Below are positions 43,520 to 52,461 of a stretch of 64,000 nt of DNA, piece after piece (position 1 is the first letter of the stretch; each line of letters opens with the position of its first letter). Source of the DNA: Halobacterium hubeiense (GTDB taxonomy: Archaea > Halobacteriota > Halobacteria > Halobacteriales > Halobacteriaceae); assembly GCF_001488575.1 (NCBI RefSeq), contig NZ_LN831302.1, positions 372,001 to 436,000 on the forward strand, written 5' to 3'. The position numbers were made by a program, and so were the translations under genes. Below the pieces are notes generated by a model. That model searched no databases. It was not told where the DNA came from and saw only the letters and a list, made by a program, of their open reading frames with translations.

Positions 43520-44746
43520 ATGGCCTCGGTTCGCGCGCCGCGACTCGTCCTCCTCGCGGGCGTGCTCGCGGGCGTCGCCAACACCGCCCTCTTTCCGCTC
43601 CGGAACCCCGAGCAGGTCGCGCTCGCCACGGACGTCTACTACTACTCGGCGCGCGCCGCGCTCCGCGGCGCGGACTTCTACGCCGTCAACCCGCTCGGGC
43701 AGACCGGCTTCGTCTACCCGCCCGCGGTCGTGCTCGCGTTCGTCCCGCACGCCGCGCTCGGCGACCCCCTGCTCGCGTACGCCCTCCAGTGGCTCCTGAA
43801 CCTCGCCGCGCTCGCCGCGCTCGCCGTGCTCGTCGTCCGCGCCGTCGAGCGAGCGGGTGTCGCGCTAACCCGCTTCGACCGTGCACTCATCACCGCCGCC
43901 GTGTTCCTCGTCGGCCCCGTCGGCGTCAATCTCGTGATGGGGCAGGTGAACCCGCTGCTCGCGCTCGGCCTCGCGGGCGGCGCCGTCCTCCTCGAACGCG
44001 ACCGCGACACCGCCGCCGCCGGCGCGGCGTTCGGTTTGGTCGCGCTCGTGAAACTGTTCCCCGCGCTCGTCGGCGTCTGGCTGCTCCGCCAGCGCGCGTG
44101 GCGCGCCGTCGCGGCCGCGACTGCGACGGGACTCGCGGGCCTCGCCGTCGGCTTGCTCGCGTTCGGCCCGGACGCCTCGGTCACCTACTTCACGGAGACG
44201 CTCGCCGGCGAGAGCGCGGTCGCGTCGTTCGCCGACGGCACCGACTCGACGGCGCCGTACGCCACGATTCGCCGGCAGTTGGCCGCGCTCGCGCCCGGGC
44301 TGCCCGCGTCGTGGCTGCTTCCGGTCGGCGCGCTCGTGCTCGCGCCCGTCTTCGCCGGCGTGAACCGCGCGGTCGGTGACTTCCGGAGCCGGCTCGTCGC
44401 GCTCCAAGGCACGCTGCAAGCCACGCTGTTGCTGCTCCCGCTGGAGCCGTTCTACGCGATTCTCGTCCTGTTTCCGCTGCTCGCGCTGTTGTACGCGCTC
44501 GGCGACGGCTGGCCGCGCCGGCTCCTCCTCGCTGGCGTGCTCCTGCTGTTGGTCCCTATCATGTGGCCGACCATCACCACCGCGATGGCCGTCCTTCCCG
44601 CGGGCGTCGCCGCCGTCCTCCGCGACGCCGCCACCGGCCTGTTCTCGTTCGTCCTCCCGCCGACGGTCGGCGCGTGGCTCGTGCTCGCGGGCTGCCTGCT
44701 CTACCAGCACCGCGCGGCTACGGAGCGGGCGAACGGTTTTGCGTGA
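43520..44746 (+). CDS. GT87 (DUF2029)-type membrane glycosyltransferase
   Basis: 408 residues with about ten helices. YYYSARAALRGADFYAVNPLGQTGFVYPPAVV holds the outer-loop Asp typical of GT-C mannosyltransferases, and LVMGQVNPLLALGL and VALVKLFPALVGVWLL are GT87 signatures. It would use a lipid-linked sugar donor to modify surface glycans or lipids. ATG 43520. Confidence 0.85.
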   Translation: MASVRAPRLVLLAGVLAGVANTALFPLRNPEQVALATDVYYYSARAALRGADFYAVNPLGQTGFVYPPAVVLAFVPHAALGDPLLAYALQWLLNLAALAALAVLVVRAVERAGVALTRFDRALITAAVFLVGPVGVNLVMGQVNPLLALGLAGGAVLLERDRDTAAAGAAFGLVALVKLFPALVGVWLLRQRAWRAVAAATATGLAGLAVGLLAFGPDASVTYFTETLAGESAVASFADGTDSTAPYATIRRQLAALAPGLPASWLLPVGALVLAPVFAGVNRAVGDFRSRLVALQGTLQATLLLLPLEPFYAILVLFPLLALLYALGDGWPRRLLLAGVLLLLVPIMWPTITTAMAVLPAGVAAVLRDAATGLFSFVLPPTVGAWLVLAGCLLYQHRAATERANGFA

Positions 44747-44764
44747 CGGGTGTCAGTTCGCGGT

Positions 44765-45589
44765 ATGGGATTCGAGACCGTCTACGGCGTGGACTTCAGC
44801 GGTGCGCGGGAGGCCGGCGAGAACATCTGGGTCTCGGAGGTGGACGTGACCGGCGACGAGCCGGCGGTGGTCGGTTGTCAGCCCGCGACGGCCGCACTCG
44901 AAGACCACTACGTCGGAGCGACGACGACGGACCGCGAAGCCACGCTCGACGCGCTCGTCTCGTTCGTCGCGTCCCGACCCGCCGAGTCCGTCGTGGGGTT
45001 CGACTTCCCGTTCTCCGTGTCCGAACGCGCCGCTCGCGGCGCGTTTGACGCCGAGACGTGGGAGGAAGTCCTCGATGCGGTCGCGGACTGTGCGGGCGCC
45101 GACGAGTACGCCGAGGCGTGCGCCGAGTGGGCGCGCGAGCACACTGACGGCACCTACCTGAAACGGGACACCGACGAGGAGTGGGGCGCGTTCTCACCGT
45201 ACCACTTCTTCGTGAACGCGCAGGCGTACCACGGGATGGCCGACGTGCTCGCCGAGCTCCGCGACGAGACGACGGTCGTCCCATTCGACGCGCTCCGCGG
45301 CGACCCGGTGGTTGCGGAAGTCTACCCCGCCGCGACATTGGACGTGCTCGGGCTCTGCCGAGAGGGATACAAGGGCGATGACCCGGGCGAACAACGCCGC
45401 CGAAAACGGAATCTGGAGGGGGTCACGGAACGCGCCGACCTGTCCGTTCGGCCCGCAGTCCGCGACCGAATCATCGCCGACAGCGAGGGCGACGCGCTCG
45501 ATAGCCTCGTCGCCGCCGTCGCCGCACTCCGGAACGCCGGCGACTTCGACGACGGCGACAGCGGCGTCGAGGGCCGCATCTACGTGTAG
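44765..45589 (+). CDS. DUF429 family protein
   Basis: 274 residues. N-terminal YGVDFSGAREAGENIWVSEVDV and VVGFDFPFSVSE give the acidic RNase H-like fold of DUF429, with later AEVYPAATLDVLGL and DSEGDALDSLVAAVAA completing an acidic site. Family function unknown, perhaps a nuclease-like enzyme. ATG 44765 chosen (an ATG 5 codons earlier is possible). Confidence 0.85.
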   Translation: MGFETVYGVDFSGAREAGENIWVSEVDVTGDEPAVVGCQPATAALEDHYVGATTTDREATLDALVSFVASRPAESVVGFDFPFSVSERAARGAFDAETWEEVLDAVADCAGADEYAEACAEWAREHTDGTYLKRDTDEEWGAFSPYHFFVNAQAYHGMADVLAELRDETTVVPFDALRGDPVVAEVYPAATLDVLGLCREGYKGDDPGEQRRRKRNLEGVTERADLSVRPAVRDRIIADSEGDALDSLVAAVAALRNAGDFDDGDSGVEGRIYV

Positions 45590-45624
45590 TTACGTTCTTA
45601 CGCGTCGAAGCCCAACGCCGGTGT

Positions 45625-47319
45625 ATGACTGACTCCGCGGAGTTGGACGTGACGCTCGTGGACGGCTACGTCGACGAGCCGGCGCACTTCGGTGTGCCGC
45701 CGTACATCTCCACGTATCCGCGGTACGCGGCCGGCGCGCTCGTGGACGCCGGCGTCCCCGAGGACCAGATTACGTACCACACTATCGACGAGCTCCGCGA
45801 GGAGAAGTCGAAGTTCAACGACGTCGCGGACGCCGACCTCTTCGTCTACGTCGGCGGGATGACCGTCCCCGGGAAGTACGTCGGCGGGACGCCCGCCGAG
45901 CCCGACGAGGTTCGGGAGATGGCGTGGGTCGCGGAGGGCACGAGCATCATGGGCGGGCCGGTGCGATTCGGCGTCGGCGAGGAGAACGCGGGCGCCCAGG
46001 AGATGGAGCGCTCGGACCTCGACTTCGACTTCCTCGCGATGGCGGACGTCGAGGCCGCCGTCTACGACCTCGTGAACAACGGACTGGAGGGGTTCGAGGA
46101 CCGCTACCGGGACAACGAGGAAATCGACCGCTGGGGGGCGAAGGGCGCGTTCGTCGTCGAACAGCACCCCAACTACCCCGACTACCTCATCTGCGAGATG
46201 GAGACCTCGCGGGGCTGCGCGTACCGGTGTTCGTTCTGCACGGAGCCGATGTACGGCGACCCCGGATTCCGGAGCGCCGAGAGCGTCGTGCGGGAGGTCG
46301 GGAACCTCTACGACCACGGCGCCCGGCACTTCCGGCTCGGCCGGCAGGCGGACATCCTCGCGTTCGGCGGGGACGGCGAAGCGCCGAACCCGGACGCGCT
46401 CCGGCGGCTCTACGGCGGCATCCGGGAGGTCGCGCCCGAGTTGGAGACGCTGCACCTCGACAACATGAACCCGGTGACCATCGTGGACTACCCCGAGAAG
46501 TCCCGGGAGGCCATCCGCATCATCGCCGAGCACAACACCGCCGGCGACACCGCGGCGTTCGGCCTCGAATCCGCCGACCCCGTGGTGCAGGAGGAGAACA
46601 ACCTCCTCGTGTCCGCCGAGGAGTGTCTGGAGGCAGTTCGGGTCGTCAACGAGGTCGGCGGCTGGCGTCCCGGCGAGTCACCCGAGGTCGCGCCCACGTA
46701 CGGTGACGAGGCTACCAACCGCCTGCCGAAGATTCTCCCCGGCATCAACCTCGTGCACGGCCTGACCGGCGAGCGCGAGGAGACGTTCGCGCACAACAAG
46801 CGCTTCCTCCAGAACGTCCTGGACGAGGGCCTGATGCTGCGCCGCATCAACATCCGGCAGGTGATGGCGTTCGAGGGCACCGACATGGCCGAGACGGGCG
46901 CCCAGCTCGCCGAGGACCACAAACAGCAGTTCAAGCGCTACAAGCAGGACGTCCGGGAGAACATCGACAACGCGATGCTGAACCGCGTGGTGCCGCCGGG
47001 CACGCTCCTGAAGGACGTCCACCTGGAGTACCACCAGGACGGGAAGACGTTCGGCCGCCAGCTCGGCACGTACTCGCTGCTCGTGGGGATTCCCGGCGAG
47101 CGCGAACTCGGGCGCACCATCGACGTCGCGGTCACCGACCACGGCTACCGGTCGGTCACGGGCGTCCCGCACCCGCTGGACGTCAACGAGGCGTCGATGG
47201 ACGAACTCACCGCGATTCCCGGCATCGGCAAGAGCACCGCCGGCGACCTGCTCGTCGACCGGCCCCACGACTCCGCGCCGAGCGTCGAGGACGCGGACCT
47301 CGCGAAGTTCACGCGGTAA
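45625..47319 (+). CDS. radical SAM protein with C-terminal helix-hairpin-helix (COG1031-like)
   Basis: 564 residues. An N-terminal Rossmann-like cobalamin-binding-type region (about 5-120) precedes the radical SAM core with CAYRCSFCTEP, the CxxxCxxC 4Fe-4S site. The end carries a helix-hairpin-helix: DVNEASMDELTAIPGIGKSTAGDLL. The archaeal family is known but its substrate is not. HhH points to nucleic acid contact. Confidence 0.87.
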   Translation: MTDSAELDVTLVDGYVDEPAHFGVPPYISTYPRYAAGALVDAGVPEDQITYHTIDELREEKSKFNDVADADLFVYVGGMTVPGKYVGGTPAEPDEVREMAWVAEGTSIMGGPVRFGVGEENAGAQEMERSDLDFDFLAMADVEAAVYDLVNNGLEGFEDRYRDNEEIDRWGAKGAFVVEQHPNYPDYLICEMETSRGCAYRCSFCTEPMYGDPGFRSAESVVREVGNLYDHGARHFRLGRQADILAFGGDGEAPNPDALRRLYGGIREVAPELETLHLDNMNPVTIVDYPEKSREAIRIIAEHNTAGDTAAFGLESADPVVQEENNLLVSAEECLEAVRVVNEVGGWRPGESPEVAPTYGDEATNRLPKILPGINLVHGLTGEREETFAHNKRFLQNVLDEGLMLRRINIRQVMAFEGTDMAETGAQLAEDHKQQFKRYKQDVRENIDNAMLNRVVPPGTLLKDVHLEYHQDGKTFGRQLGTYSLLVGIPGERELGRTIDVAVTDHGYRSVTGVPHPLDVNEASMDELTAIPGIGKSTAGDLLVDRPHDSAPSVEDADLAKFTR

Positions 47320-47337
47320 AAGACGGCTGTAGCGCGT

Positions 47338-47742
47338 TCAGTACTCGTCTTCGATGATTTCGCCGACCGCGAAGTTCGATTTGACTTCCGTCACTTCGAT
47401 TTTCACGCGCTCGCCGATTTCGGCGTCCGGCACGATGATGACGTAGCCGCGTTCGACGCGCGCGATGCCGTCGCCCTGCTTGCCGATGTCCTCGATTTCC
47501 ACGTACCGAATCTCGCCCTCCTCCACGGGGGGCTGGGGTTCGGATTCGGCGGGTTCGCTGGTCGCCTCGGTCTCGGTGCTGGCCTCGGCGTCGGCCTGCG
47601 AGATGAGCGCGACGCGGTAGACGTCGCCGGGGTCGACGGAGCCGGCTTCGACTTCGCTCCGCGGGATTTCGACGACGTACTCGTCGTCTTTGACAGTCAC
47701 TTCCGCACTGAACAGACAGAGGAGTTGGTCAGAGATTTCCAT
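47338..47742 (-). CDS. TRAM domain protein
   Basis: 134 residues. The N-terminal half (about 1-70) is acidic and variable; the C-terminal TRAM domain reads IRYVEIEDIGKQGDGIARVERGYVIIVPDAEIGERVKIEVTEVKSNFAVGEII, a beta-barrel RNA-binding module. In methanogens single TRAM proteins act as RNA chaperones; the same role is inferred here. ATG 47742 chosen (25 codons earlier another ATG is less likely). Confidence 0.88.
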   Translation of the reverse strand: MEISDQLLCLFSAEVTVKDDEYVVEIPRSEVEAGSVDPGDVYRVALISQADAEASTETEATSEPAESEPQPPVEEGEIRYVEIEDIGKQGDGIARVERGYVIIVPDAEIGERVKIEVTEVKSNFAVGEIIEDEY

Positions 47743-47823
47743 GACAGGCCTCCATTCGTGCGTGTCGGCCCCGTGACTTAATCGTTGCCACGGTCGCGGC
47801 GCGGGCGCGGCAGTCACCCGTGG

Positions 47824-48324
47824 TCAGTAGAAGTCCGGCTTCCCGCGGTCGCGTGGCGCCGCGTCCCGGAGCTTGGTGACCTCCGTTGGTGCCCGGTGCC
47901 GCACGATGACCACGTCGTAGCTGTCGTCGGCGGCCACCGAGCTGCCGACGCTCCCCAGTCCTGTCACCATGCGGCCAGCGTTCTCGCTGCCGACGAACAC
48001 CATCGAGGCGTCCTCGTCGCGGGCCACCTGTTTCAGTCTGGTCGTGACGGCGCCCATCGGCGCCCGCTTGTCGACGACTTCGTGTCGGAAGTCGACGTCG
48101 GGCGCGAGGTCGGTCACCTGCTCGTGGAGCCGGCCCACGACCGCGTTCAGGTCGAACGCTTCGTCAGCTCCGAGCCAGTCGCGCTCGCGCGCGTACCGCT
48201 CGTTCCCGTCCGGGACGACGACCACTGCCAGCACGCGCTCGTCGAGGACCGTGCTGAACTCGCTCGCTCGAACGAGTGCGGCTTCCGCGAGCGCCGACCC
48301 GTCGAAGGGAACGACGAACGTCAT
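47824..48324 (-). CDS. universal stress protein UspA-like
   Basis: 166 residues of the Usp alpha/beta fold: MTFVVPFDGSALAEAALVRASEFS at the N-terminus, DASMVFVGSENAGRMVTGLGSVGSSVAADDSYDVVIVRH at the C-terminus. The G-x2-G-x9-G(S/T) nucleotide motif is only partly kept (GSENAGRMVTG), so ATP binding is uncertain. Downstream neighbour is the TRAM gene. Confidence 0.88.
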   Translation of the reverse strand: MTFVVPFDGSALAEAALVRASEFSTVLDERVLAVVVVPDGNERYARERDWLGADEAFDLNAVVGRLHEQVTDLAPDVDFRHEVVDKRAPMGAVTTRLKQVARDEDASMVFVGSENAGRMVTGLGSVGSSVAADDSYDVVIVRHRAPTEVTKLRDAAPRDRGKPDFY

Positions 48325-48400
48325 GCGTGTTCGTACGACGGCCTCCTCGAAATGTTCAGAGGAGCTTCCCGGAACGTGGGAACCGGGCCGGCGCTCGCAG

Positions 48401-49057
48401 CTACGGCCTCGTCTCGTAGGCCGTCCCGTCTGGGCGTTTCGCGCCCTCGGAGTCGTGGACGACCGTCTCGTCGGGGGCGGGGTCGGCGGGCTCGTAGTTG
48501 TCCCGGACGGCGATGGCCTCCTCGATGTCGCGGACGGCGCGCTCCTTCAGCGCTTCCGCCAGCGACTCGGCGTTCTCACGGGAGATGTCCCGTCCCAGCC
48601 CCTCGCACTCGTGAGCGCGCACCATCCCCGACTCGTCCACCGCCTCGCCCATCGGCTGGCTCGTCCCGCCGAGCGCGACGCTGAACGGGTACGTCTCGCA
48701 GATGAGCGGGCGGCTGTCGTGGACTGTGCACGCGCCAGTCCCGTCCTTGTCCTCCTCGTAGAACGTGCAGTCCCCGCACGCCGCCGTCTGGAGCGCCCAC
48801 TCGAACGTCTCGCCCGTGCCGTCCTCATCGAGCCCGTACGGCATCGGGCGCGCGACCTCGCGCCAATCCCGCTCTGTCTCGTCCTCCAACTCCCGGACTT
48901 CGCCGGGGAACACGGTCGCCGTGTGCGGGTCGTCGTCCTCGCTCTTGCAACAGGCCCCACACCGCGTGCACTCGAAGCCGATGGCCTCGATGGCGTCCGC
49001 GAGGTCGGCCACGTCGAGGCCCCGAGCGCGTTCGAGTTCGACTTCGAGCTCCTCCAT
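48401..49057 (-). CDS. YkgJ family cysteine cluster protein
   Basis: 218 residues. N-terminal CTRCGACCKSEDDD and later CGDCTFYEEDKDGTGACTVHDSRPLICETYPF carry seven or more Cys that bind zinc or an Fe-S cluster. The family is widespread and uncharacterised. Acidic C-terminal tail. Confidence 0.85.
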   Translation of the reverse strand: MEELEVELERARGLDVADLADAIEAIGFECTRCGACCKSEDDDPHTATVFPGEVRELEDETERDWREVARPMPYGLDEDGTGETFEWALQTAACGDCTFYEEDKDGTGACTVHDSRPLICETYPFSVALGGTSQPMGEAVDESGMVRAHECEGLGRDISRENAESLAEALKERAVRDIEEAIAVRDNYEPADPAPDETVVHDSEGAKRPDGTAYETRP

Positions 49058-49142
49058 GCGCGTGGATTGGCAGTGGGTGCGGAAAAGATTCGCGGGCTAG
49101 GTATCGGTTGGTCTATCCCTCCGTCAGGCTCCGGCTACGACA

Positions 49143-49258
49143 CCTCGAAAGCCCCATCCCGCTCGGCGGCTGCGAACCGCGCTGCGCGCGCTCGCTTCGC
49201 TCGCGTGCTTGCGGGTTCTCGCTCGCCGACCGGTCGGCCCCTTTCGTCCTCCCTACCG
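49143..49258. repeat. dispersed intergenic element, copy B
   Basis: CCTCGAAAGCCCC...GCTCGGCGGCTGCGAA...CTGCGCGC...CGTGCTTGCG...GCCGACCG...CCCCTTTCGTCC matches copy A in block order with a shorter middle. It lies between the YkgJ gene start and the MBL gene end and has no open frame of note. Confidence 0.6.
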
Positions 49259-49271
49259 GCTGGTTCGGCGG

Positions 49272-50045
49272 CTACTGCTCGCCGGCTGGCGGGCGGGCGC
49301 GGTCGCCGTCCCACTCGACGTGGCCTTCGACGGCGAGCTTCTGGAGGTGCGCGCGGACGACCTTCGCGGCGAGGCTGCGGGCGTCGCCGAGCGCCTTCTC
49401 GTAGGCGGCGTCGAGAATCTCCTCGACGGTCTCGGCGCCGGCTTCGACGGCCGCGCGGACGCTGCGCTCGCGGTCGCGGCGGTGGAAGTACGTCTCGCGG
49501 ATGCGCTCGCCGGGGTTCTCGATTGGGTCGCCGTGGCCGGGGTAGATGGCGTCGAAGTCGCGCGCGAGCAGGCGGCGCAGGGACGCGAGGTACGTGCGCA
49601 CGTCGCCGTCGGGCGTGCCGACGAAGACGCTTCCCTCGGCGAACACGAGGTCGCCGGTCACGGCTTCGCCGTCCGCGACGAACGCGACGTGGTCGGGAGC
49701 GTGGCCGGGCGTCGCCAGCACGGAGACGCCGGTGTCGGCGATGGCGTCGCCGGGCCGGAACAGCCGGTCGGGTTCGACGCCGGTCGCGTCCGCGAAGCGC
49801 TCGGCGAACGACGCGTGCGCCCAGACGGTCGCGTCGGCTTCGTCCGCGTAGTCGGCGACTGCGCCGACGTGGTCGGGGTGCGTGTGCGTGACGGCGACGT
49901 GGTTGATGTCGGCCGCGGCGTCGTCGAGGGCGGGCGTGCGAGCGGCGGGGTCGACGAGCAAGCGCTGGTCGTCGCCGAGGACGGCGGCGTTCGTCGCGCC
50001 GCCGGGCACCGGCATCTCCACTGGAACGGCGTAGCGCGCTATCAC
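49272..50045 (-). CDS. MBL-fold metallo-hydrolase
   Basis: 257 residues. The zinc site NHVAVTHTHPDHVGAVADYADEA (HxHxDH) is followed by LATPGHAPDHVAFV, VTGDLVFAEG and IYPGHGDPI. The C-terminal helical domain (HRRDRERSVRAAVEAG) and DGDRARPPAG tail match LACTB2-like nuclease/hydrolase members. Substrate unknown. It lies 37 bases downstream of the HTH gene, on the same strand. Confidence 0.87.
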   Translation of the reverse strand: MIARYAVPVEMPVPGGATNAAVLGDDQRLLVDPAARTPALDDAAADINHVAVTHTHPDHVGAVADYADEADATVWAHASFAERFADATGVEPDRLFRPGDAIADTGVSVLATPGHAPDHVAFVADGEAVTGDLVFAEGSVFVGTPDGDVRTYLASLRRLLARDFDAIYPGHGDPIENPGERIRETYFHRRDRERSVRAAVEAGAETVEEILDAAYEKALGDARSLAAKVVRAHLQKLAVEGHVEWDGDRARPPAGEQ

Positions 50046-50082
50046 GGGTCGGGAGAGGAGCGCCGCGAGGAAAAGTCGGCGG

Positions 50083-50352
50083 TTAGTCCTCGAGGAAGTA
50101 CACCTGCTTGCGGGCGTCCTGGAAGCTGTACCGGGAGCCGACGAGGTCCGCGTCGTCGAGGCGGTTGAGCGCGTACCGGACGGTGCGGTCCGGCAGCAGC
50201 GACTCCTCGGCGAGCTGGCCCTGCGAGAGCGGCGCGTCGATTTCGAGGACTTTCGCGACGAGTTTCGCGCTCGGCGGGAGTTCGCGGAGGCGCTCGCGGA
50301 ACTCTTCGTCGTCCTGAATGAGTGACTGGTGCTCCGTGGCGGACGTGCTCAT
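50083..50352 (-). CDS. winged-helix (MarR-like) regulator
   Basis: 89 residues: PPSAKLVAKVLEIDAPLSQGQLAEESLLPDRTVRYALNRLDDADLV is a winged HTH with recognition helix PDRTVRYALNRL, then SRYSFQDARKQVYFLED as wing. An 8-bp palindrome lies directly upstream of the ATG, so autoregulation is likely. It may also affect the MBL gene beyond it. Confidence 0.85.
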   Translation of the reverse strand: MSTSATEHQSLIQDDEEFRERLRELPPSAKLVAKVLEIDAPLSQGQLAEESLLPDRTVRYALNRLDDADLVGSRYSFQDARKQVYFLED

Positions 50353-50356
50353 GGAA

Positions 50357-50377
50357 CTCCCTCACATACTGAGGGAG
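50357..50377. promoter_or_regulatory. palindromic operator before the winged-helix gene
   Basis: CTCCCTCA-N5-TGAGGGAG is a perfect inverted repeat with 5-base spacer, four bases upstream of the ATG on the minus strand and just downstream of CCTTTACC, a possible TATA element. The arrangement fits repressor binding over the start site. Confidence 0.6.
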
Positions 50378-50565
50378 GTAAAGGTTGTCTACCCGTGGGA
50401 CTATACACCTTATATCGTATAATGGCGCCGTGGGCGAATCTGCCGCCCACCAGCGCCTCGTCGCCCCGAATCATCGCGGGCGCACGTCGGGTCGCGGCAG
50501 CGGCGTTCGTCGCGTGGTTTCCAGTACGGTTTTAACCACCCGCCTCCGAAGTGCAATCGAGAAGC

Positions 50566-51270
50566 GTGAAGGGACAGGAGTGGTACCAGGCCACGGAGGT
50601 CGCCGAGGAGTACGACGAGAAGCGGTTCTCCCGTGGCGGCCGGCTCATCGACCGACGAGAGAAGGAGGCCGTCCTCGACGCGGTGGGGCCGGTCGAAGAC
50701 CAGCGGGTCCTCGAAATCGCGTGCGGTACCGGCCGGTTCACCGTGATGCTCGCCGAGCGCGGCGCCGACATCACGGGGCTGGACATCTCCGGGCCGATGC
50801 TCCAGGAGGGCCGCGAGAAGGCCCAGCGCGCCGGCGTCGAGGACACCATCGAGTTCATGCGCGGCGACGCCGGCCGGCTCCCGTTCCCGGACGACCACTT
50901 CGACACCGTGTTCGCGATGCGATTCTTCCACCTCGCGGACACGCCGACGAAGTTCCTCACGGAGATGGCCCGCGTCTCCAAGGACACCGTGTTCTTCGAC
51001 ACGTTCAACCGGTTCAGCACGCGCTCGCTGTACAACTGGCTGCTCCCGATGGGGTCGCGGCTGTACGGCGACAGCGAGGTCCGCCGGCTCGTCGACGAGG
51101 CGGGGCTGGACCTCGTGAACGACGAACACGACTTCCTCGTCCCGTACGGGTTCTACCGGAAGGTCCCGGACTGGATTGCCGGTCCCGTGCGGAGCGTCGA
51201 CACCGCTCTCGGCGCGACGCCCGCCGGCAAGCCGCTGTCGTCGGTCTCCTACTGGCAGACGACCGTCTGA
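50566..51270 (+). CDS. class I SAM-dependent methyltransferase
   Basis: 234 residues from GTG 50566 (VKGQEWYQATEVAEEYDEKRF); an in-frame GTG at 50551 adds five. Motif I VLEIACGTGRFTVMLAERGAD binds SAM, motif II is LDISGPM, and motif IV is FDTVFAMRFFHL. A UbiE/arsenite or small-molecule type is likely. Next on the strand is a GT2. Confidence 0.85.
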   Translation: MKGQEWYQATEVAEEYDEKRFSRGGRLIDRREKEAVLDAVGPVEDQRVLEIACGTGRFTVMLAERGADITGLDISGPMLQEGREKAQRAGVEDTIEFMRGDAGRLPFPDDHFDTVFAMRFFHLADTPTKFLTEMARVSKDTVFFDTFNRFSTRSLYNWLLPMGSRLYGDSEVRRLVDEAGLDLVNDEHDFLVPYGFYRKVPDWIAGPVRSVDTALGATPAGKPLSSVSYWQTTV

Positions 51271-51359
51271 CGGAAACCCGCGGCTCGTGTGAGTTCGCGG
51301 ACGATTTCGCCGGGTTTCGACCCGGGACGTTTTTACCACCGCGCAGACTCGTGTAGGCT

Positions 51360-52280
51360 ATGGACCTCTCGGTAGTGGTGCCCACGCTCAACGGCCGCGA
51401 CGTGCTCGCTGCGTCGCTGGACGCGCTCGCGGCCCACGCACCCGACGCCGAGGTAATCGTGGTCAACGGCCCGTCCGTTGACGGGACGTCCGGGATGGTG
51501 CGCGACCACGATGCAGTCGACCTCCTTCTGGAAGTCTCCGAGCGGAACCTCAACGCCTCGCGGAACGCCGGCATCGCCGCCGCGGACGGCGACGTCGTCG
51601 CGTTCGTCGGGCAGGACTCCCAGATTCGCGAGGGCTGGGTGGCCGCCGTCGAGGCGGCGCTCGACGACGGCGCCGACGCGGTGACCGGTCCCGTCCACCG
51701 CCGCGTCGAGGGCGGGGTCACCACCGAGTCCGTCGAGACCGCGTCGGTCGCGGGCCGCCACGTCACGTTCTTCGACGGCGGCAACGTCGCGTTCGTCCGC
51801 GACGCGCTCGACGCGCTCGACGGCTTCGACGAGTACCTCCAGACGGGCGCCGCGCGGGACGCCGCCCACCGGCTCGCGGGCATGGACCGCGAGGTGGTGT
51901 GGGGCGCGGACGCGGTCGTGCTGCGCGAGGCGAAAGACGACATCCGCCACCGGCTCCCGGAGGACGCCGAGGAGTCCGCGTGGGGGCTGAAGTACCGGTC
52001 GCTGGCGTACCGGCTCGTGAAGAACTACGGGTTCGGCGCGCGCATCGCCGCCCGAATCGTGAAGTACGCGGTCGGGGACGCGTTCTCCGTGGGCGGCGAC
52101 GTACTCCGCGGCGACGCGAAGCTCTCGGAGTGGGCGGCCGCCGGCAGCGCCGTCGTGCCGAACGTCTGGACCGGCAGTCAGGACGGGATGTCAGCGCGGA
52201 TGGCCGACCGAACTTCTCGACGCAACCCGAACGGCGTCTCCGCGCGCATGGACCGCACGATGGTCCGCCACGACTGCTGA
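51360..52280 (+). CDS. family 2 glycosyltransferase
   Basis: 306 residues. DLSVVVPTLNGRDVLAASLDAL and VIVVNGPSVDGTSGMV give the GT-A start; GDVVAFVGQDSQIREGWV includes the DxD-equivalent; FFDGGNVAFVRDALDALDGFDE follows. It lacks membrane helices but has a basic C-terminal extension with two similar SARM(A)DRT segments. May act with the neighbouring methyltransferase in glycan or lipid modification. Confidence 0.85.
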   Translation: MDLSVVVPTLNGRDVLAASLDALAAHAPDAEVIVVNGPSVDGTSGMVRDHDAVDLLLEVSERNLNASRNAGIAAADGDVVAFVGQDSQIREGWVAAVEAALDDGADAVTGPVHRRVEGGVTTESVETASVAGRHVTFFDGGNVAFVRDALDALDGFDEYLQTGAARDAAHRLAGMDREVVWGADAVVLREAKDDIRHRLPEDAEESAWGLKYRSLAYRLVKNYGFGARIAARIVKYAVGDAFSVGGDVLRGDAKLSEWAAAGSAVVPNVWTGSQDGMSARMADRTSRRNPNGVSARMDRTMVRHDC

Positions 52281-52300
52281 CCGCGCCGCCGCTGTGCGCG

Positions 52301-52417
52301 CTACCGGTGGACCAGTTCTGCGAGGAACGACCCGAGGTTGACGACGGTGTACGCGCCGTACAGCATCACGCCGACGGAGACGGCGAGTATCACCAGCCAC
52401 TCTAACTGTCCGTTCAC
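52301..52417 (-). CDS. 38-residue single-helix membrane protein
   Basis: GTG 52417 to TAG 52301 encodes a peptide starting MNGQLEWLVILAVSVGVMLY and ending SFLAELVHR. One transmembrane helix (about 7-26), acidic N-terminus outside and Arg at the end. Convergent with the glycosyltransferase. Too short for confident naming; composition and clean frame support a real small gene. Confidence 0.5.
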   Translation of the reverse strand: MNGQLEWLVILAVSVGVMLYGAYTVVNLGSFLAELVHR

Positions 52418-52461
52418 GACTGCTGACACTCCCGCCGGCGGAATAGGTCTTCTGTCGGTTC

